64,000 nt of DNA from an uncultured Bacilli bacterium (GTDB lineage: Bacteria; Bacillota_I; Bacilli_A; RF39; UBA660). Below the pieces are notes generated by a model, which saw only the letters and a list, made by a program, of their open reading frames with translations, had not been told where the DNA came from and did no database searches. The DNA is taken from contig CAKOOR010000001.1 in NCBI GenBank assembly GCA_934098505.1, positions 186,001-250,000 of the forward strand. The letters are read 5' to 3'. Made by a program: the position numbers and the translations under genes. Numbering within the stretch: position 1 is the first letter of the stretch; each line of letters starts with the position of its first letter. Shown here piece after piece: positions 28,106-37,230 of this stretch.

Positions 28106-28924
28106 ATGCGAGAAATAAAAGATTTTTTAGAATTTGATAAACCTTTACGAGAATACTATTTAAATTTAAGCGATGAAGAGTTTAGAATAGTAATGGCAGG
28201 TTTAACCGAAACAGAGTTAAAAATATTAAAATTAGTATATGGTAAAGAATATTTAGTTGTTAATGATGTACAGTTAAGAGAAAGTGAGATTAAACTTTTT
28301 ACTAAAGTTTTAAAAGAAAAAATACCTAGACGAGTAAATTTAGTTTTCTTAAATAGTCAAAGATGTAAGAAAGCGCAACAAAATAATGATAAAAACACGA
28401 AAAGAAAAAACGAAAATTTTAAATCTGCTCCTAAAAATGTGTTTGATTATTTTGAAAAATATGATAAAAGACAAGTTTTAAGAGCTATTTTGCGCTTAAA
28501 ACCAAACGATTATCATTTTTTAAGAAGTTTATGTAGCAATAATTTAATGAATCCTATAGACATAAGTGATTATCGTAATTTTCATAGTGATCTTTATTAT
28601 AAGATTCAAAGAAGAATTCTTTGTCCAGAAAGATATCCTGTAAGAATTATTGGTAATATTAGAAAAGAAGTTCTAAATGAAGAAGTTAGGATTAGTATTC
28701 TAAATTTTTTAGATAGTCCAATTTATCAAGAATTATTAGCGGGTTTAAGTGGGGAAGAAGCACTTTTGTATGCTATGCAAAAGGGACTTATTGATGATAT
28801 AGAATTCAATACGGATATGATAATGGCCGCTTTGGATTTAGAAAAAATAGAGATTAATGATTTAGAACATGATATTTCATTGAAATCTCAGACTAAATTA
28901 GGTACTAGAGTATTAAAACGTTAG
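28106..28924 (+). CDS. Hypothetical protein with duplicated helical module
   Basis: I do not recognise this 272-residue protein. Two helical segments of similar layout (about residues 22-80 and 115-175) look like a duplicated helix-turn-helix-type module: L-T-E-T-E-L-K-I-L-K-L-V-Y and L-K-P-N-D-Y-H-F-L-R-S-L. A basic linker (KNTKRKNENFK) lies between them. A DNA- or RNA-binding role is a guess. The start ATG follows GGTGAT. It is 18 bases after the membrane-protein gene, probably in the same operon. Confidence 0.55.
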   Translation: MREIKDFLEFDKPLREYYLNLSDEEFRIVMAGLTETELKILKLVYGKEYLVVNDVQLRESEIKLFTKVLKEKIPRRVNLVFLNSQRCKKAQQNNDKNTKRKNENFKSAPKNVFDYFEKYDKRQVLRAILRLKPNDYHFLRSLCSNNLMNPIDISDYRNFHSDLYYKIQRRILCPERYPVRIIGNIRKEVLNEEVRISILNFLDSPIYQELLAGLSGEEALLYAMQKGLIDDIEFNTDMIMAALDLEKIEINDLEHDISLKSQTKLGTRVLKR

Positions 28925-28953
28925 AAAATAGTGGCGAAAAAGACTAATCTTTC

Positions 28954-28982
28954 TTGCTTACAGCGTTTAAAAGTAATATAAT
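28954..28982 (+). promoter_or_regulatory. serS promoter
   Basis: TTGCTT, 17-bp spacer, TATAAT (28977-28982), 32 bp before serS. Confidence 0.65.
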
Positions 28983-29014
28983 ATCTTTATTATTACTAGA
29001 AGGGATTTATATAT

Positions 29015-30304
29015 ATGATAGATATTAAATTAATTAGAGAAAATAGAGAATTAGTAAAAGAAAATATTAAAAAGAAGTTTCAAAATGAAAAGTTACCTTT
29101 AGTTGATGAAGTTTATGATTTTGATATTAAAGTAAGAGAAACCCAAACTAAAAAAGATGGTTTGAAAGCTGAAAAAAATAAGTTAAGTGGGCAAATTGGC
29201 CTTTTAATGCGTGATAAAAAACAAGAAGAAGCAAGTAAAATTAAAGAACAAATTAAAGAAATGGATACAGAAATTGCTACTTTAGAAGAAGAACAAGTAA
29301 GGTTAAGTAGTGAGATTCGCAAACGCATGTTAGTTATTCCTAATATTATGGATGCATCAGTTCCTATTGGTAAAGATGATTCTTTCAATGTAGAAGTAGA
29401 AAGATTCGGAGAACCTAAGGTTCCTGATTATGAGATTCCCTATCATGCTGATATTATTGAAAATTTAAATGGCATGGATAAGGTTTCTGCTGGAAGAACT
29501 AGTGGTGAGGGTTTTTACTATTTAATTGGGGATATAGCAAGACTTCATGAGGCTATGCTTGCCTATGCTAGAGATTACATGATTAATAAAGGCTTTACTT
29601 TCTGCATTCCCCCATTTATGATTCATTCTGATGTGGTAACTGGAGTTATGTCATTTCCAGAAATGGAAGCCATGATGTATAAAATTGAAGGCGAAGATTT
29701 ATACTTGATTGGGACTTCAGAACATTCAATGATTGGGCGTTTTAAAGATCAAATTATTAAAAAGAGTGATTTACCAATTCGCTTAACTTCATATTCTCCA
29801 TGTTTCCGTAAAGAAGGCGGATCTCACGGTTTAGAAGAAAGAGGACTATATCGTGTTCATCAATTTGAAAAGCAAGAAATGATTGTTTTATGTGAACCAG
29901 AAGAATCAATGAATTATTATAATCAAATGTGGAAATACACTGTTGAAATATTTAGAAACATGGATGTTCCTGTTCGCCAATTAGAATGCTGTTCTGGTGA
30001 TTTAGCTGATTTAAAAGTTAAATCATGCGATGTTGAAGCTTGGAGTCCTAGACAAAAGAAATACTTTGAAGTTGGTTCATGCTCTAACTTAGGTGATGCT
30101 CAAGCAAGACGTTTAGGTATTCGCGTTAAGGGCGATAATGGTACATACTACTTACATACCTTAAATAATACTTGTGTTGCTACCCCAAGAGGTCTTATTG
30201 CAGTAATTGAAAATAATTATCAAGCTGATGGCAGCATCAAAGTACCAAAAGTATTACAACCATACATGGGTGGTTTAGAAGTAATTAAGCCTAAAAATAA
30301 ATAA
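29015..30304 (+). CDS. serS: Seryl-tRNA synthetase
   Basis: The 429-residue class II synthetase starts MIDIKLIRENRELVKENIKK with the typical long antiparallel coiled coil (about 25-105). Motif 2 is present (C-F-R-K-E-G-G-S-H-G-x-E-E-R-G-L-Y-R-V-H-Q-F) and motif 3 reads NTCVATPRGLIAVIENN. It charges tRNA-Ser (and tRNA-Sec where present). Unlike tyrS and pheST here, no T-box lies upstream; it has a simple promoter. Confidence 0.97.
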   Translation: MIDIKLIRENRELVKENIKKKFQNEKLPLVDEVYDFDIKVRETQTKKDGLKAEKNKLSGQIGLLMRDKKQEEASKIKEQIKEMDTEIATLEEEQVRLSSEIRKRMLVIPNIMDASVPIGKDDSFNVEVERFGEPKVPDYEIPYHADIIENLNGMDKVSAGRTSGEGFYYLIGDIARLHEAMLAYARDYMINKGFTFCIPPFMIHSDVVTGVMSFPEMEAMMYKIEGEDLYLIGTSEHSMIGRFKDQIIKKSDLPIRLTSYSPCFRKEGGSHGLEERGLYRVHQFEKQEMIVLCEPEESMNYYNQMWKYTVEIFRNMDVPVRQLECCSGDLADLKVKSCDVEAWSPRQKKYFEVGSCSNLGDAQARRLGIRVKGDNGTYYLHTLNNTCVATPRGLIAVIENNYQADGSIKVPKVLQPYMGGLEVIKPKNK

Positions 30305-30451
30305 TTAAAAAATTAGTATTAAAAGTAAATAATATTTAATATTAAAAATTAAGAAGATTGTTTTTGCAGACTAAAATGATAGAAAATAGTATTAACATAT
30401 AAAAAAATGTTGGTCTAAAATACAAATAATTGTTTCAAAACAAAAATGTTA

Positions 30452-30460
30452 TGGTATACT
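30452..30460 (+). promoter_or_regulatory. pheST promoter, extended -10
   Basis: TGg TATACT; transcript start expected near 30467, about 10 bases before the T-box leader begins. A TTGTTT at 30430-30435 has a 19-bp spacing. Confidence 0.5.
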
Positions 30461-30466
30461 AAGTTA

Positions 30467-30680
30467 GTAATTAAAAAAGTTTTGATTAAGAAGTAGTAAT
30501 AAACTAAGAAAACTTTTCAAGAGAGTAATTCTAGTAGCTGGAAGGAATTATAAAAGTAGAGTTTATGAATTCACCTTAAGAACTGGAGTAATCCCGCAAG
30601 TATTTGCGTTATCAAAAAAGAGTTATAAATTAAGGTGGTACCACGGTTCTTACGTCCTTTAGGGAGGTAAGAATTTTTTT
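30467..30680 (+). promoter_or_regulatory. T-box leader (Phe) with terminator
   Basis: A full-length transcriptional T-box. Stem I opens with AGAAGTAGTAA (loop E AGTA) and its 3' side reads ATGAATTCACC, where TTC (30570-30572) is the Phe specifier. AAGGTGGTACCACGG (30632-30646) is the T-box; the antiterminator pairs AAGG and ACG with CGT and CCTT (30653-30659). The competing terminator TTCTTACGTCC / GGAGGTAAGAA ends in TTTTTTT (30674-30680). pheS follows. Uncharged tRNA-Phe should allow read-through. Confidence 0.93.
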
Positions 30681-30711
30681 AGTTAAAACTTTAAAAAGAA
30701 AGGAAATAAGT

Positions 30712-31764
30712 ATGCAAGAAAAGATAAAAAATATTAAAGAAACTATTTTAAATAACTTACAAAATATTAAAGATATGAATAGTTTAACTGAACTAAAAAA
30801 TAAGTATTTATCTAAAAAGGGAGAAATATCTAATTTACTTGCTAATTTGGGCAGCATGGATATTGAAGAAAGAAAAACTTATGGTAGTTTAGTAAATACT
30901 TTAAAACAAGAAGCTACTAAGTTAATTAGTGATAAAGAAGAAGAAATAAAACAGGAAATATTAAACAAAAAATTAGAAAGTGAAGATATTGATATTAGTT
31001 TACCAGCTACTAAAATACCAGTAGGGTCACCTTGTATTTTAGAAAAATTAATTCTTGATGTAGAAGAAATATTTATGAGTATGGGGTATGATGTTGTTGA
31101 TGGACCAGAAATTGAGCTTGATAAGTATAATTTTGAAATGCTAAATTTACCTAAAGGACATCCGGCAAGAGATGCTCAAGATACCTTCTATGTTAAAGAT
31201 GAAGAGCTATTATTAAGAAGTCAAACTTCTCCGGTTCAAGTAAGAACTATGCTAAAAGGTAAAGGTCAAAAGCCTGTCAGAGTAATTTGCCCAGGTAAGA
31301 CTTATCGTCGTGATGATGATGATGCTACGCATTCACATCAATTTACTCAAATTGAAGGCTTATTAGTAGATAAAAATATTTCTTTAAGTGATCTAAAGGG
31401 AACGATTGATTTAGTGGCTAAGAAATTATATGGTATTGATACGAAGACACGTTTCCACCCAAGCTATTATCCTTTTACGGAACCATCAGTTGAAGTTGAT
31501 ATTACTTGTTGCAATTGTCATGGTACAGGTTGTAGTGTTTGTAAACAAACGGGCTGGGTTACTGTTTGTGGAGCAGGAATAGTTCATCCCAATGTACTAA
31601 AAATGGCTGGGTATGATCCAAGCGAGTGGAGTGGTTTTGCTTTTGGCTTTGGTGCTGAACGATTAGCCATGATTAAATATGATATTAACGATATTCGGGT
31701 ATTTTATAATAATGACTTAAGAGAAGTTAAAACATTTGATAGAAAGGAAAAAGAAAATGATTAG
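30712..31764 (+). CDS. pheS: Phenylalanyl-tRNA synthetase alpha subunit
   Basis: The 350-residue catalytic subunit of the alpha2-beta2 enzyme has an N-terminal coiled coil, motif 2 with CPGKTYRRDDDDATHSHQFTQ and motif 3 with GFGAERLAMIKY. The Cys-rich insert (CCNCHGTGCSVCKQTGW, about 263-279) looks like a zinc-ribbon within the usual position of the G-C-x-V-C-K loop. The start follows AAAGGAAATA. It overlaps pheT by 8 bases. Confidence 0.97.
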   Translation: MQEKIKNIKETILNNLQNIKDMNSLTELKNKYLSKKGEISNLLANLGSMDIEERKTYGSLVNTLKQEATKLISDKEEEIKQEILNKKLESEDIDISLPATKIPVGSPCILEKLILDVEEIFMSMGYDVVDGPEIELDKYNFEMLNLPKGHPARDAQDTFYVKDEELLLRSQTSPVQVRTMLKGKGQKPVRVICPGKTYRRDDDDATHSHQFTQIEGLLVDKNISLSDLKGTIDLVAKKLYGIDTKTRFHPSYYPFTEPSVEVDITCCNCHGTGCSVCKQTGWVTVCGAGIVHPNVLKMAGYDPSEWSGFAFGFGAERLAMIKYDINDIRVFYNNDLREVKTFDRKEKEND

Positions 31765-34129
31765 TTTAGAGTGGGTTAGTGATTATATCGATATTAAAGA
31801 CCAAGATTTAAAAGAACTAGCAATAAAAATTACGAGAGCTGGTATTAATGTTGAAAAAGTTATATCTAATAATATAGAAAATCTAGTAATTGGTGAAGTT
31901 GTAAGTTGTATCACGCATCCTAATTCAGACCATATGCATGTATGCCAAGTTGATGTAGGTAAAGAGAAAAATATTCAGATAGTATGTGGAGCTTCCAATA
32001 TTAAGGCTGGTATTAAAGTAATTGTGGCTTTAGACGGCACTAAATTACCGGGCGGAGTTATTAAAAATACCCAGTTACGTGGGGTAGATTCTAATGGCAT
32101 GATTTGTGCTTTATGTGAAATTGGATTGGAAGAAAATACCAAAGAAAATTATGCCAAAGGAATCTTTGTTGCACCAAGTAACTTAAAAAATGGGGCTCCA
32201 GCTATACCAGCTTTAGGTTTAGAAACTACTTTATATGAATTAGACATTCATAAACACCGTAATAATGACTGCTATTATCATATTGGGTTTGCATATGAGA
32301 TTGCTGCAATTTTAAATCGTAAAGTTACCTTACCAGATATGACTTATAAGACTAGCAATGATGATATAAATAATTATATTTCTATAGAAGTAGATACACC
32401 TAAGTGTTCATATTATACTGGTCGTATGGCAACTAATTTAACAATTAAAGAAAGTCCAGACTTTATTAAGAAAAGATTACTTGATGCTGGAATGCGCCCA
32501 ATTAACAATGTTGTTGATATTTCTAATTATGTCATGTTAGAATTTGGTCAACCCTTACATTTTTTTGATAAAGATACTTTAGGAGATAAAATTGTTGTTA
32601 GAGATGCTTGGGAAGAAGAAAAATTAGTTACTTTGGATAATAACGAGCGAACTTTAAAAACTGGTGATATCGTTATAACCAATGGTAAGAAATCTATTTG
32701 TCTTGCCGGCGTTATGGGAGGTTTAAATACTGAAGTTACTGAGAGTACAAAGAATATCTTTATTGAAGCTGCTATTTTTGATAATATTAGCATTCGTAAT
32801 ACTGCTAATCGTTTAAATTTAAGGAGTGAGGCTTCTATTCGTTATGGTAAAGGCTTATCTTATGAATATACTAATTATGCTTTAGATAGAGCTTGTTATT
32901 TATTAGAAAAATATGCTAATGCAACCATTCTTAGGGGAACTGTTGTTTACGATAAATTGGATAAGACACCTAAGATTGTTACTTTTAAAGAGGACGATAT
33001 TAGTAAACTCTTAGGAATTGATATCAAACCAAAGGATATTGAACATGAACTTGATAGATTAGAATTCCCTTATGAATTTAATAATAATAATTTTACAGTA
33101 ACTATACCTAGTAGAAGATTAGATATTGATCCTAATGTTAATGATATTGCTGAGGAAATTGTTCGTCTTTATGGTTATGAAAATTTGGCTTGTACTTTAC
33201 CAAAGGTAGAAATAAAACAAGGCGAATATAAAGGCGATGTTAAGTATCGTAAAATTATTGCCAGTCGTCTTCGCACCTTAGGTCTTACCGAAACCAGAAC
33301 CTATACTTTGACTTCCCCTAGTATGGCTAGTACCTTTAATTATGAAGGTAAAACACACTTAAATTTACCTAATCCAATGAGTATTGATAAGTCAGTTTTG
33401 CGTACTTCCTTGATTCCTAGTATGCTAAATGTCTATAATTATAATAAGACTCGTAAAGTAAATGATATGTTCCTTTATGAAATTAGCAAGACTTATGATG
33501 TTAATTTTGAAGAAGAAAGTAAGATTGCTATTTTAATGAAGGGCAATTATATTCTTAATGAAGCTACTAAAGTTAATGTGAAGTGTGATTTCTATTTGAT
33601 TAAAGGAATGGTAGAAAACTTACTTGACTATTTAGGCTTTGCTGGTAGATATCATTTTGTTAAAACCGAAGTTGATAGTATGCACCCCAAAAGAAGTGCT
33701 AAAATTTATTTAGATGATACATTCTTAGGCGTAATAGGTGAAGTTCACCCAAGTTTATGTAAAGAAGAGATTTATGTTTGTGAGATTTCTTTAAATAAAT
33801 TAATGCAAGAAATAAAACCGCTTAAGTATGTTGCCGCTTCTATTTATCCAGAAATCGTTAAAGATGTGGCTTTCGTAGTTGATAAGAATTTACCTGTGGA
33901 AGAGATAATGACGGAAATTAGAAAAGTAGGCAAGGAAATTCTTACTAATATTAGTATCTTTGATGTTTATACAGGATCAAATGTGTTAGAAAGTGAAAAA
34001 TCAGTAGCCTTTAAATTGACATTCCAATCTAATAGTCGCACTTTACAAGAAGAAGAAGTTATGGCTATCTTTAATGAGATAATGACTACCGTTAAAACTA
34101 AGTTTAATTGTAAGGTTAGAGATAATTAA
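31757..34129 (+). CDS. pheT: Phenylalanyl-tRNA synthetase beta subunit
   Basis: The 790-residue beta subunit has an N-terminal EMAP/OB-type tRNA-binding domain (about 40-150, HPNSDHMHVCQVDVG), the B3/B4 editing domain, B5 domain, a catalytic-like core and a C-terminal ferredoxin-fold anticodon-binding domain. I chose ATG 31757 (MISLEWVSDYI, family start) over an upstream in-frame ATG because AAAGGA precedes it. It overlaps the next gene by one base (TAATG). Confidence 0.96.
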   Translation: MISLEWVSDYIDIKDQDLKELAIKITRAGINVEKVISNNIENLVIGEVVSCITHPNSDHMHVCQVDVGKEKNIQIVCGASNIKAGIKVIVALDGTKLPGGVIKNTQLRGVDSNGMICALCEIGLEENTKENYAKGIFVAPSNLKNGAPAIPALGLETTLYELDIHKHRNNDCYYHIGFAYEIAAILNRKVTLPDMTYKTSNDDINNYISIEVDTPKCSYYTGRMATNLTIKESPDFIKKRLLDAGMRPINNVVDISNYVMLEFGQPLHFFDKDTLGDKIVVRDAWEEEKLVTLDNNERTLKTGDIVITNGKKSICLAGVMGGLNTEVTESTKNIFIEAAIFDNISIRNTANRLNLRSEASIRYGKGLSYEYTNYALDRACYLLEKYANATILRGTVVYDKLDKTPKIVTFKEDDISKLLGIDIKPKDIEHELDRLEFPYEFNNNNFTVTIPSRRLDIDPNVNDIAEEIVRLYGYENLACTLPKVEIKQGEYKGDVKYRKIIASRLRTLGLTETRTYTLTSPSMASTFNYEGKTHLNLPNPMSIDKSVLRTSLIPSMLNVYNYNKTRKVNDMFLYEISKTYDVNFEEESKIAILMKGNYILNEATKVNVKCDFYLIKGMVENLLDYLGFAGRYHFVKTEVDSMHPKRSAKIYLDDTFLGVIGEVHPSLCKEEIYVCEISLNKLMQEIKPLKYVAASIYPEIVKDVAFVVDKNLPVEEIMTEIRKVGKEILTNISIFDVYTGSNVLESEKSVAFKLTFQSNSRTLQEEEVMAIFNEIMTTVKTKFNCKVRDN

Positions 34130-34914
34130 TGAATATTTCTTTAGAAAAAGTTGAAGTATTTAGAAAACTAGTTGCCGATAATTCTAATTATACGAAATTA
34201 TGCTCAAAAGAAGAAATAGAAATATTAAAAAAGCATTATAGTAAGCCAGTTTCTAAACAGAAATATTTAAAGACTGAATCTAAGTATTTAAAAGCTGTTT
34301 TAAATTTTTATAAAATGTATGATTTAAAATACTATGCAATTCTTATGGCTAACATGAATAAAAATATTATCATGAAACCTGAAGGAAAAACCATTTCCTA
34401 TTTGGATATTAATAAAACTTTTATAAATATAAAGAATGATGATAGCGACCTATTTCGGTTAGTTCATGAGTTGGCTCATTTTGTTGATTTTAAGTTACAT
34501 AAAGATATTATTAATAGTAATGCTTATTATTCTTTTTTACCAGAGGCTTTTAGCTTTTATATAGAAAAAGAGTTTATAAAACTAGTTGGTTTAAAATATG
34601 AAAGTATTGTTAAAATTAGACAGAATAATCATTATCTAGCTATTCAAGAAAAACTAAATAATTTATTGTTAATGCAAAAATATGAAAAATATTATTTAGA
34701 AAATGGAAGTTTGCAGTCCAATCTTGAGATTAGTGAAGTTCAAAAAATTCTTGACTTAAAGCTTAAAAATGTAATTAATAATATTTTAGGTTATTTAATT
34801 GGTGATGTTGTATCTGATTATTTAGTTCAAAATAATATAAGATTAGAAGAAGAGTTTTATCCTTATGTATTTAACAATTATCATGCAGTGATAAAAAAAT
34901 TAGAATTAGAATAA
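34129..34914 (+). CDS. Putative zinc metallopeptidase (HExxH)
   Basis: The 261-residue protein has HELAH at residues 113-117 in LVHELAHFVDF, and a downstream Glu (E139, LPEAFSFY) placed like the third ligand of gluzincin-type peptidases. It has no signal peptide or membrane helix, so is probably cytoplasmic. The family is not recognised. It is translationally coupled to pheT and so would be induced with pheST by Phe starvation through the T-box, which is an unexpected association. Confidence 0.65.
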   Translation: MNISLEKVEVFRKLVADNSNYTKLCSKEEIEILKKHYSKPVSKQKYLKTESKYLKAVLNFYKMYDLKYYAILMANMNKNIIMKPEGKTISYLDINKTFINIKNDDSDLFRLVHELAHFVDFKLHKDIINSNAYYSFLPEAFSFYIEKEFIKLVGLKYESIVKIRQNNHYLAIQEKLNNLLLMQKYEKYYLENGSLQSNLEISEVQKILDLKLKNVINNILGYLIGDVVSDYLVQNNIRLEEEFYPYVFNNYHAVIKKLELE

Positions 34915-34957
34915 GTATCTTTGATGGTACTTTTTCTTTTCTTTAAAACTAAGATTA

Positions 34958-34966
34958 TGCTATAAT
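34958..34966 (+). promoter_or_regulatory. Promoter, extended -10
   Basis: TGc TATAAT, 15 bp before the XRE-type gene; the predicted leader is very short. Confidence 0.55.
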
Positions 34967-34981
34967 GACTTAGGAGAAGTT

Positions 34982-35752
34982 ATGGATACAGAAAAAATTG
35001 GACAATTAATAAAACAAATACGCAAAAATAACCATTTGACGCAAAAAGATTTAGCTCTTAAGTATAATATAACTTATCAAGCAGTTTCTAAGTGGGAAAA
35101 TGGTAAGAATATTCCAGATATTAGTTTGCTTAAACAGATATGCGATGATTTTAATATAGACATTAATTCTTTTTTAAATGGCGATTATGTTGCAAATAAC
35201 GAAAATTTGGTAAAACAAGATAATGAATCAAAGACTAAAATTTTTAGTGCGAAAAAGATAAGAGTAGTGCTAGTAGTATTGGCTTTAGTAATTATTTTGA
35301 CGACAATTATGGTAAGTTTTGCATATTTATTTGCATATTTAAAAAATAGGGGGAACAATTTTGAATTTAAAACTATAAGTAGTGATTGCAATAATTTTAC
35401 GATAACAGGATCGGTTGCTTATAATGATATAAAGAGCGCTATCTATATTGCAAATATAAATTATTGCGGTGGGGTTGACGATAATTTGTATAATAGTATT
35501 GAATGCGTTTTGTATGAGAAAAATGGCAATCTTGAAAATAAAATATCACAAGTCGTGATAAAAGATGAACAGCCTAAAAAGTTAGAAGAATTATTAAAAA
35601 ATGTATCTTTTAATATTGATAATTATGTTCATAAGTGCAAAGAATTTCAAAATCATGAGTTACATGTTGAGATAAAAGCTACTCGTAGTAATAATGAGAT
35701 TAAAACTTATAGTGTTCCTTTAACGATGAATAATGTTTGTAGTGATAAGTGA
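34982..35752 (+). CDS. XRE-family HTH regulator with membrane anchor
   Basis: The 256-residue protein has an N-terminal Xre/Cro HTH (about 6-60; L-T-Q-K-D-L-A-x-K-Y-N-I-T-Y-Q-A-V-S-K-W-E-N-G-K), a linker, one membrane helix (about 92-116) and an extracytoplasmic domain of about 140 residues with four or more Cys. It is thus a one-component DNA-binding membrane protein able to sense outside signals. The ribosome site AGGAGAAG is strong. The same architecture recurs at 58678. The target is unknown. Confidence 0.8.
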   Translation: MDTEKIGQLIKQIRKNNHLTQKDLALKYNITYQAVSKWENGKNIPDISLLKQICDDFNIDINSFLNGDYVANNENLVKQDNESKTKIFSAKKIRVVLVVLALVIILTTIMVSFAYLFAYLKNRGNNFEFKTISSDCNNFTITGSVAYNDIKSAIYIANINYCGGVDDNLYNSIECVLYEKNGNLENKISQVVIKDEQPKKLEELLKNVSFNIDNYVHKCKEFQNHELHVEIKATRSNNEIKTYSVPLTMNNVCSDK

Positions 35753-35818
35753 TAAAGGGTATAACTTGTCATTTTCTTTACTTAAATTTAACAAAAAAAT
35801 GTCAAACTTTAGAATATT

Positions 35819-35847
35819 TTGACAATTTTAATGAATTTTATTGTCAA
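35819..35847. repeat. Inverted repeat upstream of the 180-residue membrane protein
   Basis: Perfect 8-bp arms TTGACAAT (35819-35826) and ATTGTCAA (35840-35847) with a 13-bp AT spacer. It overlaps the -35 of the downstream promoter, so could be an operator. Confidence 0.45.
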
Positions 35848-35870
35848 GTAATATTTAAATATGCTACTAT
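35841..35870 (+). promoter_or_regulatory. Promoter, extended -10
   Basis: TTGTCA, 18-bp spacer, TACTAT (35865-35870), with TGc before it; start ATG at 35891. Confidence 0.5.
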
Positions 35871-35890
35871 TATAATAGGTGATAGATAGT

Positions 35891-36433
35891 ATGAATATGG
35901 TAATGGTAATTGCAAGAAATTTGTTAGAATATTTTAATTCTTTAAATACTTATGACATTGTTTTCATAGGGGCAAATATTTTACTGATGATGTTACTAGT
36001 AACATTTGCTTATGTTTTAAAATTTAAAGGTAAGAAACAAGAAGCAATGAATATTAATACTGCCTGTGTTGATGATAGTGATATTTCTTTAGAAGCGTTG
36101 ACTACTAAACTTCAAGAGAATACGACTATTGTCAGAACTGATTTAACTAAATTTGAAAATGAAGAAGAAACAAAGGCTATAATTAGTTATGATGAATTAG
36201 TTAATACTCAAAGTATTCCAGTTTTAAGATATAAAAATGAAGAAGAAATTAATGGCCTATTAGTTCGTGCCATTGATGTTAATAATTTAATTGAAACAAT
36301 GGATCCTAAACCTATTAGTCATCCTGCCGTTTATAGTGTAAATAAAGAGAAAAAACATGTTGCTATTAGTAAACTTAAAGAAGAAGAACTTTTATTAAGC
36401 TTAAAAAAGTTAAATAGCATGTTAGAAAAATAA
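35891..36433 (+). CDS. Hypothetical membrane-anchored protein
   Basis: The 180-residue protein has an N-terminal membrane helix (about 20-42, IVFIGANILLMMLLVTFAYV) and a charged soluble C-terminal region, probably cytoplasmic and helical at the end. I do not recognise it. ATG 35891 is chosen because AGGTGAT lies seven bases upstream; an in-frame GTG at 35879 is part of that ribosome site. Single-gene unit. Confidence 0.6.
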   Translation: MNMVMVIARNLLEYFNSLNTYDIVFIGANILLMMLLVTFAYVLKFKGKKQEAMNINTACVDDSDISLEALTTKLQENTTIVRTDLTKFENEEETKAIISYDELVNTQSIPVLRYKNEEEINGLLVRAIDVNNLIETMDPKPISHPAVYSVNKEKKHVAISKLKEEELLLSLKKLNSMLEK

Positions 36434-36453
36434 AACTATTAAAAAAATAAAGG

Positions 36454-36486
36454 AAACTTATTTCTAAAAAAGAGATAAGTTTTTTT
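36454..36486 (+). terminator. Terminator
   Basis: AAACTTATTTCT / AGAGATAAGTTT, then a T run. Confidence 0.8.
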
Positions 36487-36568
36487 GAGTAGAAAAGTTG
36501 AATTTGTATTTTTTAGATTAAACGTGCCTAATGCCTAGTTTTTCCAGATAAAATATGCAATTTTGTTC

Positions 36569-36597
36569 TTGACAGACACCGTGATATTTGATAATAT
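36569..36597 (+). promoter_or_regulatory. Upstream tandem promoter (P1)
   Basis: TTGACA, 17-bp spacer, TAATAT (36592-36597), with TGa before it. It would give a leader of about 110 nt before the next gene or a short independent RNA. Confidence 0.5.
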
Positions 36598-36653
36598 TAA
36601 GTCCCAATGGTATAACATCTAGTATGCATGTTGCAAGAAATATAGGACAAAAT

Positions 36654-36682
36654 TTGACTTGCGTAAACTTTTGTGCTATAAT
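36654..36682 (+). promoter_or_regulatory. Near-consensus promoter (P2)
   Basis: TTGACT, 17-bp spacer, TATAAT (36677-36682), with TGc before it; 36 bp upstream of the start at 36719. Confidence 0.8.
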
Positions 36683-36718
36683 TGTTGGTATCAAAGGGTT
36701 TTATAGGGGGAATTGGTT

Positions 36719-37141
36719 ATGAAAGGTTTTGTTTTAGATTATACAAACGAAAATGAGTATCACAAACTAGAAAGAGCATTAAAAAAATATAACATGCTTG
36801 CTTATAAGAAATTAAATTTTGAATATTATCCTGATTTGAGGGATGGTAAATTTGTTGGTGAATTAGTTTCTCAAAATAAGAGTAAACACACTAAGACTTA
36901 TGAGTTAAAATTACCTAGTGATAGAAAATTTGCTCAAATTCATGGCGATGTCAAATTACATTACGTTGTATACGAACAAGAAGAAATTGTTATGTTGGAT
37001 ACTATTACACCATCAAGTATTTTACTTGAAGGACATCAATCAGAACTTGCAACATATAAAGGTGTTATGATATCTAAAGAAAATGCTTCAAAGGACATGT
37101 TTAAAATTGATTTATTAAATATGTTACAAAATAATAAGTAG
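36719..37141 (+). CDS. Hypothetical conserved-looking protein
   Basis: This 140-residue soluble protein, alpha/beta in appearance, belongs to no family I can name. It has one of the strongest promoters in the window and an AGGGGG ribosome site (36705-36710), so it is probably well expressed. ATG 36719 fits that site better than TTG 36713. The terminator starts inside its last codons. tRNA genes follow. Confidence 0.6.
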   Translation: MKGFVLDYTNENEYHKLERALKKYNMLAYKKLNFEYYPDLRDGKFVGELVSQNKSKHTKTYELKLPSDRKFAQIHGDVKLHYVVYEQEEIVMLDTITPSSILLEGHQSELATYKGVMISKENASKDMFKIDLLNMLQNNK

Positions 37142-37157
37142 TGATACTTATTTTTTT
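37134..37157 (+). terminator. Terminator
   Basis: ATAAGTA-gtga-TACTTAT followed by a T run; overlaps the stop codon. Confidence 0.75.
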
Positions 37158-37179
37158 CGTCTTTTTTGCAAAAAAGTTA

Positions 37180-37208
37180 TTGCAAGAAGGCCATATTTAT
37201 GGTATATT
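37180..37208 (+). promoter_or_regulatory. tRNA operon promoter
   Basis: TTGCAA, 17-bp spacer, TATATT, with TGg before it; 22 bp upstream of the first tRNA. Confidence 0.65.
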
Positions 37209-37230
37209 TAATTAGTCAAAAGAAATGAAT

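Noticed and set aside
30305..30450. Terminator or small RNA after serS
   Set aside because: Only weak AT hairpins such as AACAT/ATGTT; no stem with a T run before the pheST promoter.
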